Source of the DNA: Halpernia sp048269545
GTDB taxonomy: Bacteria; Bacteroidota; Bacteroidia; Flavobacteriales; Weeksellaceae
Length of the DNA: 64,000 nt
NCBI RefSeq assembly: GCF_048269545.1
Contig: NZ_JBLXIJ010000001.1
Coordinates: 62,001 to 126,000, forward strand
Direction: 5' to 3'
A model generated the notes under the pieces. That model searched no databases. It was not told the DNA's origin and saw only the letters and a list, made by a program, of their open reading frames with translations. The stretch's first letter is position 1. The number at the start of each line of letters is the position of its first letter. Below, one piece after another: positions 1 to 7,857 of the stretch. The translations under genes were made by a program, and so were the position numbers.

Positions 1-155
1 AGTTGAGGGTTTTTATTTATTTCTGCGGGAATGAGATGCGCATCTATAATATTAGGATTAAAACCAATTGTTTCAGTTTTAAAAAGTAGTTTTCCGGTAT
101 TATCGAGAATAATCCAGTCACATTTGGTAGAACCGCCATCTACAATTGCAAACAT
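1..155 (-). CDS. BadF/BadG-type sugar kinase (N-acetylglucosamine kinase-like), N-terminal fragment
   Basis: The leftward reading frame opens with ATG and gives 51 residues before the window edge cuts it. It starts MFAIVDGGSTKCDWIILDN, which is the phosphate-1 (ATP-binding) motif of the ASKHA fold as seen in the BadF/BadG/BcrA/BcrD ATPase family. In flavobacteria this family is usually annotated as N-acetylglucosamine kinase, which phosphorylates amino sugars in the cytoplasm. Only the first strand-turn-strand is visible, so the substrate cannot be judged. A sugar transporter of the FucP family lies 1.7 kb away on the other strand, which fits a sugar role but does not prove it. Confidence 0.75.
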   Translation of the reverse strand, partial: MFAIVDGGSTKCDWIILDNTGKLLFKTETIGFNPNIIDAHLIPAEINKNPQ

Positions 156-211
156 ATTTTAGCAAATTTTAAGAGTGCTAAAATAAGAATTAATCTTTAG
201 ATTAAAATTGC

Positions 212-475
212 TTAAACTGTTTTGTTTTCTTCGTCTGGATGTAACCAGACCTCAATTTCATCTTCTAAATATCTGGTTTGTACATTTACAGCATCTAAAA
301 AATCGTCAGAAACAGAGATTTCTGGAGAAGTTTCTAAATTCCATTGTTCTTCTGACATTATTTCATATTCGCGATAAACTTTTTTGAATCGGGTATTGTT
401 TTTTTTTAGTTCTGAGATTTTTTGCTTTAACGGCGAAAATCTTTGGGAGGCTCTTAGGTTTTTCAAAGTTGACAT
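212..475 (-). CDS. small uncharacterised protein (87 aa)
   Basis: I do not recognise this family with certainty. The protein is small, soluble and charged, with no signal peptide or membrane segment. Residues about 14-50 look like a basic amphipathic helix (FSPLKQKISELKKNN...REYEIMSEEQWNLE), loosely reminiscent of the short helical YdcH/DUF465 proteins. The second half is acidic and ends HPDEENKTV. It lies 56 bases upstream of the leftward sugar kinase and could be co-transcribed with it. The ATG start and normal codon use support a real gene, but no function can be given. Confidence 0.6.
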   Translation of the reverse strand: MSTLKNLRASQRFSPLKQKISELKKNNTRFKKVYREYEIMSEEQWNLETSPEISVSDDFLDAVNVQTRYLEDEIEVWLHPDEENKTV

Positions 476-649
476 TGGGCAATTTTATTTTTATGATTTA
501 TTTATTTAAAATTACCAGAGACTTTCTAGAAATATAGGGACAGTAAAATTTCTTCGGCAATTTTCACTTTTTGGAAGAATAAATGTAAAAAATAATTATT
601 TACTAAAAAATTAATTAACAACAATTTATAAATCTTTAACATTAAATTT

Positions 650-657
650 TAAATTTG
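650..657 (+). promoter_or_regulatory. flavobacterial -7 box for the GtrA-like gene
   Basis: TAAATTTGC matches the Bacteroidetes -7 consensus TAnnTTTG and sits 9 bases before the ATG at 667, so the transcript would have almost no leader. No clear -33 TTG is seen at the expected distance. The box overlaps an upstream in-frame TTG at 655, which argues against that TTG as the start codon. Confidence 0.5.
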
Positions 658-666
658 CAACAGAAT

Positions 667-1125
667 ATGAAAGAAATCATAATAAAACAAAAGCAGATTT
701 TACTTTTCATTTTAGCGGGCGGTTTAAGCGCTGTTGTTGAAATTGGCTTGTTTAAATTAGGAAGTGTTTATTTGCCAAAGATTTTTCCGTCGGAACTTAA
801 CTTTTATGGGATAAAATATCCTTTAAGTAATGTTTTATCAACTTTATGCGCAATACTTTTTAATTATGTTTTAAGTATTTGTTTTGTTTTTGAGCAGGGA
901 AAACATTCCAAGAAAAAAGAATTTCTTTATTTTATGATAGTTTCTTCTATTTCTACAATGTTGAGTTTAAGCCTTTTTCAATTGTTCTTTCATTATGTGT
1001 TTTTAGAGAATGTTTCTATTTCTCTTTTTGTTTTTAGCCCAGAAGTGTTGAGTAAAATTTTCGCTATTATTGTGGTTTCTATTTTAAATTATTCAGTAAA
1101 GAAAAAAATTATTTTTAATGGCTAA
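667..1125 (+). CDS. GtrA-like membrane protein
   Basis: This is a small (152 aa) integral membrane protein with four predicted helices, at about residues 10-30, 53-75, 85-107 and 118-143. The layout and the opening motif QILLFILAGGLSAVVEIGLF match the GtrA/DPMS family. Members help move or glycosylate isoprenoid-linked sugars across the inner membrane, but the substrate of this one is unknown. The ATG at 667 is preferred to an in-frame TTG 12 bases upstream, because that TTG lies inside the promoter box. It starts a rightward gene set and is followed after 12 bases by a phospholipid-type acyltransferase. Confidence 0.75.
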   Translation: MKEIIIKQKQILLFILAGGLSAVVEIGLFKLGSVYLPKIFPSELNFYGIKYPLSNVLSTLCAILFNYVLSICFVFEQGKHSKKKEFLYFMIVSSISTMLSLSLFQLFFHYVFLENVSISLFVFSPEVLSKIFAIIVVSILNYSVKKKIIFNG

Positions 1126-1137
1126 TTTTATAATTCA

Positions 1138-1875
1138 ATGACCATATTCTTTAATTATTTGTGGCGGCTTTGGTTTTTAATTTTAGCTGCAATTGCCACT
1201 TTCTTTTTTGGGTTTTTCGTTTTCCTTTTAACTTTTAATCCAAAACATTACAAATACTGTTATATTTTTATAAGATTGTGGTGTTTCACGCTGTTTTACG
1301 GAATGGGTTTTCGCTATGAATTAATAAAAGAAACTCAGAAAGAAATAGATAAAAATCTGCAATATATTTTTATTTCCAATCACACTTCAATAATGGATGT
1401 AATGCTTCCTTGCATTTTGATGCCAAATCATCCTTTAGTTTTCGTTGGTAAAAAAGAATTGGTGAAAATTCCCATTTTCGGGCAAATTTATAAACGAATC
1501 TGTGTAATGGTTGATAGAAGCAGCGTAAAAAGCAGAAGTGAGGTTTATAGAAGATGCGCCGAAAGAATGCGAGAAGGACAAAGTATTGTGCTTTTTCCAG
1601 AAGGTGGCGTTCCAGATGACACCTCAATTTTATTAGGAGATTTTAAAGATGGTGCTTTTACTTTGGCTTCAAAACACCAGTTTCCAATTGCGGTTTTTAC
1701 TTTTGTGGGTTTAAAAGAAATGTTTCCTTTTAATAATAAAATAGGGCATCCGGGAAAAGTAAAAGTATATTTTAACGATGTTTTGGAACCTAATGAAAAA
1801 GTTTTCGTTTTAAAAGAGACCGCACAAGAAGAAATTAAAAAAACTTTAGAAAAGAATTTTAAGCCAAATATTTAA
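1138..1875 (+). CDS. 1-acyl-sn-glycerol-3-phosphate acyltransferase (PlsC-like)
   Basis: This is a membrane-anchored acyltransferase that would transfer an acyl group to lysophosphatidic acid or a related lipid. An N-terminal hydrophobic stretch (about residues 8-35) precedes the acyltransferase domain. Block I is NHTSIMD (residues 81-87, the HX4D catalytic pair His82/Asp87), and block III is FPEGG (153-157). The length of 245 aa is normal for PlsC. It sits between the GtrA-like gene and a sugar transporter, in probable co-transcription with both. The exact lipid acceptor is not determined by the sequence; ornithine- or glycolipid acylation by related enzymes is possible. Confidence 0.85.
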   Translation: MTIFFNYLWRLWFLILAAIATFFFGFFVFLLTFNPKHYKYCYIFIRLWCFTLFYGMGFRYELIKETQKEIDKNLQYIFISNHTSIMDVMLPCILMPNHPLVFVGKKELVKIPIFGQIYKRICVMVDRSSVKSRSEVYRRCAERMREGQSIVLFPEGGVPDDTSILLGDFKDGAFTLASKHQFPIAVFTFVGLKEMFPFNNKIGHPGKVKVYFNDVLEPNEKVFVLKETAQEEIKKTLEKNFKPNI

Positions 1876-1905
1876 TTATATTTGTTTTAAATAAAACGAT
1901 AACAT

Positions 1906-3660
1906 ATGCAATCCAATCATGTTCAAACTAAATGGTCACAGTTTATTTCTTTGATTATTGTCTTTTTTTTCTGGGGTTTTGTGGCAGCGAGTAATGATAT
2001 TTTAATCCCTGTTTTTAAAAAATATTTTGTGCTATCGCAAGTGCAATCTCAACTTGTAGCATGGGCGTTTTATGCAGCCTATTTTGTTGGTTCTGTTATT
2101 TTCTTTTTAGTTTCTTTAAAAAGTGACGTTTTACAAAGATTTGGTTATAAAAAAACTTTGTCTTTTGGACTTGTAATTTCAGCAATTGGTGCATTTTTAT
2201 TTGTTCCTGCAGCCACAATGGCAAGTTTCGCATTCTTTCTTACAGCCTTGTTTATCGTAGGTTTAGGATTTTCTGTACAACAGATTGTAGCGAATCCTCT
2301 TGCTATAAAAATGGGAAGTGCAAGTACAGGAGCGCATCGTTTAACTTTAGCGGGCGGCGTGAATTCTTTAGGAACTACGATTGGACCAATCATCGTGGGA
2401 ATTGCACTTTTCGGTATGGGAAATCGTTCAGATTCTGCACCACGAGATAAAAATTTAACTAAAACAGAAATTGTTCAAAATAATTTTAAGGATTTACAAA
2501 AAGAACTAATTCAAAATAAACAGGAATTAGCAATTCTTTCAACTTCCGAAAATACAATTCTAAGTAAATCAGAAGCAGATATTGATGCAAATCTTGCAGA
2601 AATAAATCAAGCGGTTACAGAATTACAAAATAAAAATGATGCAGAACTAGTTCCTTACATAGATAAATTTGATGTCGTAAAAAAATCTGCAACGTCTATT
2701 ATTTACCCAAAAGAATTTGTAAAAACGCATTTATCTTTGGTAAAAAAGCCTTTTATTATTTTAGGAATTGCTTTTCTTTTAGTTGCAGTTTTTATGCTTT
2801 TTGCAAAAATTGACGATCCTGCGAAAGAGGAAGAAGAAAAAATTGAAGAAGGTGCGGAGAAATTTAGTATTCTAAAATATCCGCAATTGGCTTTGGGAAT
2901 GCTCGCAATTTTTATTTATGTAGGTGTAGAAGTTTCTATTGTGAGTAATTTACCCGCATTGCTTCATACGCACGAATTTGGAAATATTTTAGAAAATAAT
3001 ATTGCACCATTTATTTCACTTTATTGGGGAAGTTTGATGATTGGAAGATGGAATGGCGGAATCAATGTTTTCAACACTTCAAAAACTAACAATATGCTTT
3101 TAAAATTTATTGTTCCATTCATTGCTTTCGGAATTATTTTAGGCGCAAATTATCTAAGTGGAAAAGATGTTTCAGCATTTTATATTTATCCGATTTGGAT
3201 TATTATATTTATTTTAATGAGTTTTTGGGGCGGTAAAAATGCCGGAAAAACCTTGATGCTCTTTGGTTTTGCAGGTATTGTGATGATGGTTTTAGGACTG
3301 GTTTGGCCAGACAAAGAAATCGCAAAATATTTCTTCATTTCGGGTGGATTATTTTGTTCAATTATGTGGCCTTCAATTTTCGACTTGGCAATTGCAGGTT
3401 TAGGAAAAAATACGGGCAAAGCTTCATCCTTTTTAATTATGATGATTTTAGGCGGTGGAATAATCCCTTTAATTCAAGGTTATATTTGTGATTTTGATTT
3501 AACCAATCCAAAAGGAATTATGGGAATTACTTATACACATTTTAGCTATATAATTCCAATAATTTGTTTTATGTATCTTGCATTTTATGGTTTTATAACC
3601 CCGAAAATTTTGAAAAAACAAGGTGTAGTTTTAGTAGAAAATGAAAGCAGTGCTCATTAA
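1906..3660 (+). CDS. FucP-family sugar MFS transporter with a large periplasmic insertion
   Basis: This is a major facilitator of the FucP/glucose-galactose type, probably a sugar:proton symporter in the inner membrane. The family look is clear in the first half: FFFWGFVAASNDILIP in helix 1, QQIVANPLA after helix 4, and TLAGGVNSLGTTIGP in helix 5. It has 584 residues where FucP relatives have about 410-440. The excess is a helical, hydrophilic segment at about residues 173-280, between helices 5 and 6, which topology places in the periplasm. A short acidic loop (KEEEEKIEEGAE) separates the two halves. The next gene overlaps its end by 20 bases, so the two are almost certainly translated together. 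Confidence 0.88.
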   Translation: MQSNHVQTKWSQFISLIIVFFFWGFVAASNDILIPVFKKYFVLSQVQSQLVAWAFYAAYFVGSVIFFLVSLKSDVLQRFGYKKTLSFGLVISAIGAFLFVPAATMASFAFFLTALFIVGLGFSVQQIVANPLAIKMGSASTGAHRLTLAGGVNSLGTTIGPIIVGIALFGMGNRSDSAPRDKNLTKTEIVQNNFKDLQKELIQNKQELAILSTSENTILSKSEADIDANLAEINQAVTELQNKNDAELVPYIDKFDVVKKSATSIIYPKEFVKTHLSLVKKPFIILGIAFLLVAVFMLFAKIDDPAKEEEEKIEEGAEKFSILKYPQLALGMLAIFIYVGVEVSIVSNLPALLHTHEFGNILENNIAPFISLYWGSLMIGRWNGGINVFNTSKTNNMLLKFIVPFIAFGIILGANYLSGKDVSAFYIYPIWIIIFILMSFWGGKNAGKTLMLFGFAGIVMMVLGLVWPDKEIAKYFFISGGLFCSIMWPSIFDLAIAGLGKNTGKASSFLIMMILGGGIIPLIQGYICDFDLTNPKGIMGITYTHFSYIIPIICFMYLAFYGFITPKILKKQGVVLVENESSAH

Positions 3661-4714
3661 TAAACATCTAAATATTAAACAAAAAAGATTTTGGGCAAGT
3701 GTTTTACTTGTCCAATTTTTTTTATTCTACTGTCTGTCTAAAAGTGAAGTAGTCATTTCTTTTTGTAATAGATTATTTGAGGATAAAAAACAATTTCATC
3801 AATTTATTTTCAGTAAAATTTATTTTTCTGTAGGCGATGTTTTGTATGTTGTGATTGTTCTATTTTTAATTATTTTCATTTTTAATTTGTTTAAAAAAAA
3901 GAAACGACAAAAAAGCGCGATTTCTATTTTAATATTTTTTAATATTTTTTACTTTATTTATCAATTATTTTGGGGATTGCTCTACTTTCAATCGCCAATT
4001 TTAAAGCAACTACCGAAAGAAGAAATCACTTTAAATGAAGCAAAAAGTCTCAGTTTTAAATATTTAAAATTATGCATTGAAGATCGAGAAAATGTAGAAG
4101 CAAATAAATATGGTGTTTTTGCAATTGCAAATTTAGATGAGGTAAAAATGGCTGTTTTAAAAAATCAAAATTCTTTACCTACACTTTTTGTTCAGAAAAA
4201 ATCAACTTTAATTAATGATTTTAAACCTAGTTTATTTAGAAGCGTAATGAGTTACACCGGAATTTTGGGATATTACAATCCTTTTACCGCAGAAGCGCAA
4301 TATAATTCTGAATTACCTGCTACGTTTTTACCATTTACTTTAGCTCACGAAAGCGCTCATCAATTGGGATTTGCTCGGGAAAATGAAGCCAACTTTATAG
4401 GCTTTTTAATTGGTAAAAATTCTGAAAATAAATCTTTAAAATATTCTACAGATTTGTTTGCACTAAAAAGTCTTCTGTCCTACATAAATGAAACTGATCC
4501 GGTTTTTGTTAATAGAATTTTGACACATTATTCCGCGGGAATGAGACAAGATCGCAAGTACGATCAAATTTTTAGAAAAAAACACGAAAGTTTTTTGGAT
4601 ACTATTTTTGCAATAACAAATAATTTATTCTTAAAATCCAACCAACAAGATGGAAGTATTACTTATTCTTATTTTACGGAAATGCTGATTAAATATGAGC
4701 GCAAAGAAAAATAA
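3641..4714 (+). CDS. DUF3810 family membrane protein with HExxH zinc-protease motif
   Basis: The protein has 357 residues. Three hydrophobic segments (about 18-33, 66-84 and 93-116) are followed by a soluble domain carrying HESAHQLGFARENEANF. In this, His236, Glu237 and His240 form an HExxH zinc site, and Glu249 is a plausible third ligand, as in gluzincin-type proteases. The family is DUF3810, found mainly in Bacteroidetes, with no established substrate. The start codon lies inside the end of the sugar transporter gene (20-base overlap), which suggests coupled expression. Peptidase activity is inferred from the motif only. Confidence 0.85.
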   Translation: MKAVLINKHLNIKQKRFWASVLLVQFFLFYCLSKSEVVISFCNRLFEDKKQFHQFIFSKIYFSVGDVLYVVIVLFLIIFIFNLFKKKKRQKSAISILIFFNIFYFIYQLFWGLLYFQSPILKQLPKEEITLNEAKSLSFKYLKLCIEDRENVEANKYGVFAIANLDEVKMAVLKNQNSLPTLFVQKKSTLINDFKPSLFRSVMSYTGILGYYNPFTAEAQYNSELPATFLPFTLAHESAHQLGFARENEANFIGFLIGKNSENKSLKYSTDLFALKSLLSYINETDPVFVNRILTHYSAGMRQDRKYDQIFRKKHESFLDTIFAITNNLFLKSNQQDGSITYSYFTEMLIKYERKEK

Positions 4715-4809
4715 AAAAAGAATCGCACCTTGCGGTGCGATTCAAAACACAAATGATGAAAAAAAATTTATGCTTTAATAAGAGCAACAATATTGTCTCA
4801 TTAAAGCAT
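4712..4809 (-). ncRNA. candidate small RNA, about 95-100 nt, with its own promoter and terminator
   Basis: Read leftward, a near-ideal flavobacterial promoter is followed at once by a long hairpin: ATGCTTTAAT pairs with ATTAAAGCAT (10 bp), and the arms continue inward around GAGACAATATTGTTGCTC with a 2-nt bulge. A U-rich single-stranded linker follows. A 10-bp GC-richer hairpin (GAATCGCACC, 4-nt loop, GGTGCGATTC) is then followed by seven Ts, which is an intrinsic terminator. Promoter, structured body and terminator together look like an independent small RNA. The Flavo-1 family of Rfam is a candidate identity, but I could not run a covariance search. A 3' end derived from the operon upstream is the alternative. 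Confidence 0.6.
4720..4743 (-). terminator. intrinsic terminator of the small RNA locus
   Basis: This is a perfect 10-bp stem with a 4-base loop. On the leftward strand it is followed by CTTTTTTTATTTTTC, and on the rightward strand it is preceded by the matching A-run. It ends leftward transcripts (small RNA, and read-through from the DUF3820 operon). Since it lies just after the DUF3810 stop, it probably limits converging transcription too. Confidence 0.8.
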
Positions 4810-4810
4810 T

Positions 4811-4842
4811 GCAAAAATACGTTTATTTTAAATATTTGCAAA
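4811..4842 (-). promoter_or_regulatory. promoter of the candidate small RNA
   Basis: Leftward, TTTG (4842-4839) is separated by 19 bases from TATTTTTGC (4819-4811). This matches the Bacteroidetes primary sigma factor consensus TTG-(17-23)-TAnnTTTG in both boxes and in spacing. The predicted start is near 4806-4809, at the base of the first hairpin. Confidence 0.7.
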
Positions 4843-4971
4843 TATTTTTTAGGAAATATTTAATATTAATTCTAGAAAAAAAACACGCTTTCATAAATAA
4901 ACTCTCTGGAAAAATTTTCTATAAACAATGATTTATAATAGGTAAAAAACTTAAAATCAATACCCTCTTGA

Positions 4972-5181
4972 TTATTTACGCAAAGGTTTTAGAAGATCTT
5001 CTAATCCATTTAGTTTTATTTCGTAAACAGTAGAAAGTTGCATTCCCAATTTCCCAGGAGGCATTCCTTTTCGCTGAAACCATTCTAAATAAAACATAGG
5101 AAGATCGGCTAAAATGTAACCTTTGTATTTTCCAAAAGGCATTTTTTGAATACAGATTTCTCTTAATATTTCTGGATTCAT
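4972..5181 (-). CDS. DUF3820 family protein
   Basis: A compact 69-residue soluble protein. MPFGKYKGYILADLP followed by YLEWFQRKG is the characteristic core of the DUF3820 family, which is widespread and lacks a confirmed function (some members are described as putative quorum-regulated factors). It is the last gene of a leftward operon, 10 bases after the AI-2E-type permease. There is no signal peptide and it is probably cytoplasmic. The length is normal for the family. Confidence 0.82.
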   Translation of the reverse strand: MNPEILREICIQKMPFGKYKGYILADLPMFYLEWFQRKGMPPGKLGMQLSTVYEIKLNGLEDLLKPLRK

Positions 5182-5191
5182 TTTTAATTTT

Positions 5192-6271
5192 TTAGACAGA
5201 AAGATCTATCTTTTCTTCTATTTCTTTTGGTTCTGGCAAAATAATTTCGTGATCTTCACCATTAAATTCATCTCTGTAAACTTGAATTAATAAAACTGTA
5301 ATTGAAATTAAAATGGGTCCAAAAATTAATCCCATAAAACCAAAAAGATTAATTCCCATAATAATTCCAAAAACTGTATTTAATGGATGAATATCTTCAA
5401 GTTTTTTAAGTAAAGTAAAACGCATCAAATTATCCGTTAAACCAACAAGAATAACGCAATAACCAAATAATCCCAAACCGCTCCCTAAATTATTTTCTGC
5501 AATCATAAAGATACAAACTGGAACGAAAATTATGGCACTTCCTACAATTGGAATCATCGCGGTAACGCAAGTTAAAGCAAACAAAACCAACGGACTCGGA
5601 GCGCCAAAAATATAATATCCAATTAAAGCCACAATTCCTTGTCCAACTGCAACTACTGGAATTCCTATGGCATTTGCAGTCACCATTGCTCTAATTTTTT
5701 CACCGATTAATTCAACATTTGCTTTTTTTAAAGGAGCTGAACTTTTTAATAATCGTTCGAAAAGACGTGGTTTCTCCAGCATAAAATATAAAATAAAATA
5801 AGTAGAAGAAACTACAGTAATTGTATTAAATGTTGTGCTTAATGCGGAGGAAGAAAATTTACCAACCGTATCTTTCAACTTGGTCATATTTTCTTTGTTG
5901 AGCAAATCTATACTGGTTTTTTGGTAAACGAAATCATGAATTTTATCTATAAACACATTAAATTTTCCCATGTATTCTTTGGCATTCCCAAGTCGATCAA
6001 TTAATAAATCTCCCATAAAATAAATGGGCAAAACAAGAATAATTAGCGTTACTAAAATTATAAAACCCGAAGCCAACCATGGTTTCCATTTTTTGGTTTC
6101 TTGTAAATACAGATTGTATTTTCTCGTAATAATATACAAAGTAATTGCACCTAAAACGGACGGAATAAAAAGCGCCAAATTAAAACCAATCAACAAAATA
6201 AAGGCAACAATGAGTATCAATAAAAATACTTGTTTTATTTTTTCTTCACTAATCGGTAAGTTATGATGCAT
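5192..6271 (-). CDS. AI-2E family transporter (TqsA/PerM-like)
   Basis: This is a polytopic inner membrane protein of 359 aa. Paired N-terminal helices (about 16-35 and 38-50) are followed by a helix near 60-85, a soluble segment at about 90-140, and a C-terminal bundle containing GQGIVALIGYYIFGAP and the ending FGFMGLIFGPILIS. Both are typical of the AI-2E transporter family (PF01594). The family name comes from TqsA, but most members are not shown to move autoinducer-2, and several are cation exporters, so no substrate is assigned. It lies in a leftward operon between a DUF3820 gene and a YciC-like membrane protein. Confidence 0.88.
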   Translation of the reverse strand: MHHNLPISEEKIKQVFLLILIVAFILLIGFNLALFIPSVLGAITLYIITRKYNLYLQETKKWKPWLASGFIILVTLIILVLPIYFMGDLLIDRLGNAKEYMGKFNVFIDKIHDFVYQKTSIDLLNKENMTKLKDTVGKFSSSALSTTFNTITVVSSTYFILYFMLEKPRLFERLLKSSAPLKKANVELIGEKIRAMVTANAIGIPVVAVGQGIVALIGYYIFGAPSPLVLFALTCVTAMIPIVGSAIIFVPVCIFMIAENNLGSGLGLFGYCVILVGLTDNLMRFTLLKKLEDIHPLNTVFGIIMGINLFGFMGLIFGPILISITVLLIQVYRDEFNGEDHEIILPEPKEIEEKIDLSV

Positions 6272-6299
6272 TTTAAATTTTATTTTAATTTTTAGAAAA

Positions 6300-7040
6300 T
6301 TACTCCTTTATAATTGGTTTTGGAGCACCGTTATACGCACAATAAGCAGAATAAATTGCAGCATAAAGAAATGGAGCAGTTAATATAATGCCCACAAAAC
6401 ATAAAATTAAACCAGAGATTGATATAAGAAATGCTAAAACTGCAATCACCCAAATTGTCCAATAATTATCTTGTGCAATTTTAAAAGATTTTTTTATTGC
6501 ATCTATTGCATTTGTATTCTCAAAGAACAAAATAGGAAAAGCAAAAATGAAAAGAGGTGCTAAAAAAAGACCTGGTAAGAAACATAATGAAAAAGCTATT
6601 GTAAGAATGATATTAGAAATTATACCGTATAATATAATTTGCAATGTATTTTGCTTGTATCCAATAAATAAATCGGAAACTAAAATTTGTTCATTGAAAT
6701 TAGCTTTATTTAAAATGTATAAAAATCCCGCATAAATAGGATATAAAAGTAATCCGAACAAACCATTTAATCCTAAAAAGCTTCCGTAACCGGGCATCAT
6801 AAAAATTCTTTTATAATCTGTAGATCCAGATTTAGCAAATTCTTGCATACTTTCAGCATCAAAACCAGTTATTAATTCAGCAAAAAAAGAGAAAATATAA
6901 GAGCCAATAATCGTAAGAACAATGGCTAAAATAGCATAAAGAAATGTTTTCTTATAAATGCCAAAAGCGTGCGAAATAATAGAACTACTGTCTTTTTGTG
7001 GTGTAGTTGTTAAATTATCAAATTCTGTAAAATTTTCCAT
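6300..7040 (-). CDS. uncharacterised multi-pass membrane protein (YciC/DUF975-like)
   Basis: The start is placed at the ATG giving MENFTEFDNL, because upstream in-frame codons run back into the end of the preceding gene. The protein has 246 residues and about six hydrophobic segments after a soluble N-terminus of about 35 residues. It ends with TAPFLYAAIYSAYCAYNG. Closely related flavobacterial proteins are often labelled beta-carotene monooxygenase or glycerophosphoryl diester phosphodiesterase membrane-domain proteins without evidence, and I see no catalytic motif. It shares its architecture and C-terminal signature with the next gene upstream, so the two are probably old paralogues. Confidence 0.7.
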   Translation of the reverse strand: MENFTEFDNLTTTPQKDSSSIISHAFGIYKKTFLYAILAIVLTIIGSYIFSFFAELITGFDAESMQEFAKSGSTDYKRIFMMPGYGSFLGLNGLFGLLLYPIYAGFLYILNKANFNEQILVSDLFIGYKQNTLQIILYGIISNIILTIAFSLCFLPGLFLAPLFIFAFPILFFENTNAIDAIKKSFKIAQDNYWTIWVIAVLAFLISISGLILCFVGIILTAPFLYAAIYSAYCAYNGAPKPIIKE

Positions 7041-7074
7041 AGTATTTTTTTTTATAAAAGTAACTAAAAAAAAA

Positions 7075-7812
7075 TTATGCAGAAACTTCCTTTTCACTTT
7101 CTCTAAAATATTTGCAATACATCGTATAAATTACTGCATTCCAAAAGGGAAAAGTGATTAAAATGCCAACAAAAAAGAAAATAATACCAAAATAACTAAA
7201 TAAGAAAGCCAAAAAACAACAAATAAAAATGGTTGGAAAATCTAATTTTAGAGCTTTTATGGTCAAACGGATAGTTTCAAAAATAGTTACGTTTTTAAAA
7301 AACATTAATGGCGCAGAGAAAATTGTTATTAAAATCCAAACTAAAACCAAAGGTTTAAAAGCGCCTGCATATAAATTTATAAATCCCCAGAAAATAGCAA
7401 ATCCCAGAAATTTAAAAAAATTAAAACCTCTGTAACCTTCATATAAATCAGAAATATTGAACGGAATTTTCTCGTCTATCTTTCTGTAAATATGGAAAAT
7501 TCCAATATTTAAAGGAAACATAACTGCTTTTATAATGACAAAAACGATTACAAAAGTTGCAAAATTCGGATTTTCCGCCCATTTTATAATACCTTCTTGA
7601 GCTGCAGGAATATTAGTTTCAGACAATTTTATTAAGCGTAGAAATTCCGGTTGCAAACCATAATATTTGAAAAAGTAATAAGCCACAAGAAAAATAATAG
7701 AAAAATAAAGAACACTAAAAATAATTTGAATATTTAAAGTCAGCGCCCAATAATTAATTGATTTTCTTAAAATTTCCTCAATACTACTTTTCCTTGTCGG
7801 TCTATTTTCCAT
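7075..7812 (-). CDS. uncharacterised multi-pass membrane protein, paralogue-like to its neighbour
   Basis: The start at MENRPTRKSS lies just downstream of a leftward TATTTTTGC box; the frame remains open nine codons further upstream. The protein has 245 residues, with hydrophobic segments at about 25-50, 85-105, 135-150, 155-175 and 190-235. Its C-terminus, TFPFWNAVIYTMYCKYF, echoes the neighbour's APFLYAAIYSAYCAYN, which supports a shared family. It is the first gene of the leftward operon that continues into the AI-2E-type permease and DUF3820. The function is not known; a role in envelope homeostasis is only a guess from context. Confidence 0.7.
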   Translation of the reverse strand: MENRPTRKSSIEEILRKSINYWALTLNIQIIFSVLYFSIIFLVAYYFFKYYGLQPEFLRLIKLSETNIPAAQEGIIKWAENPNFATFVIVFVIIKAVMFPLNIGIFHIYRKIDEKIPFNISDLYEGYRGFNFFKFLGFAIFWGFINLYAGAFKPLVLVWILITIFSAPLMFFKNVTIFETIRLTIKALKLDFPTIFICCFLAFLFSYFGIIFFFVGILITFPFWNAVIYTMYCKYFRESEKEVSA

Positions 7813-7820
7813 AAAATAAT

Positions 7821-7854
7821 TTGTGCAAAAATACACATCAATACTTACTTTTGC
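7821..7854. promoter_or_regulatory. overlapping divergent promoters (pabB rightward, membrane operon leftward)
   Basis: Rightward: TTG (7821-7823), a 22-base spacer, then TACTTTTG (7846-7853), with the pabB ATG only four bases after the box, so the transcript would be leaderless. Leftward: TATTTTTGC (7833-7825), with ATG at 7812. The rightward -33 element lies directly beside the leftward -7 box, so the two polymerases probably compete for the site. Confidence 0.6.
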
Positions 7855-7857
7855 AGA

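Noticed and set aside
475..650. A possible extra gene in the gap before the GtrA-like gene
   Set aside because: There is no start-to-stop frame with sensible codon use, and no hairpin or repeat was seen there.
655..667. TTG at 655 as the start of the GtrA-like gene
   Set aside because: The TTG is part of the TAAATTTG promoter box, so it would not be in the transcript; the ATG 12 bases later is better.
4753..4863. A 36-codon rightward open frame (starting MMKKNLCFNK) within the candidate small RNA locus
   Set aside because: It runs antisense through the hairpin and promoter of the small RNA, has no upstream promoter, and its composition follows from the AT-rich palindrome.
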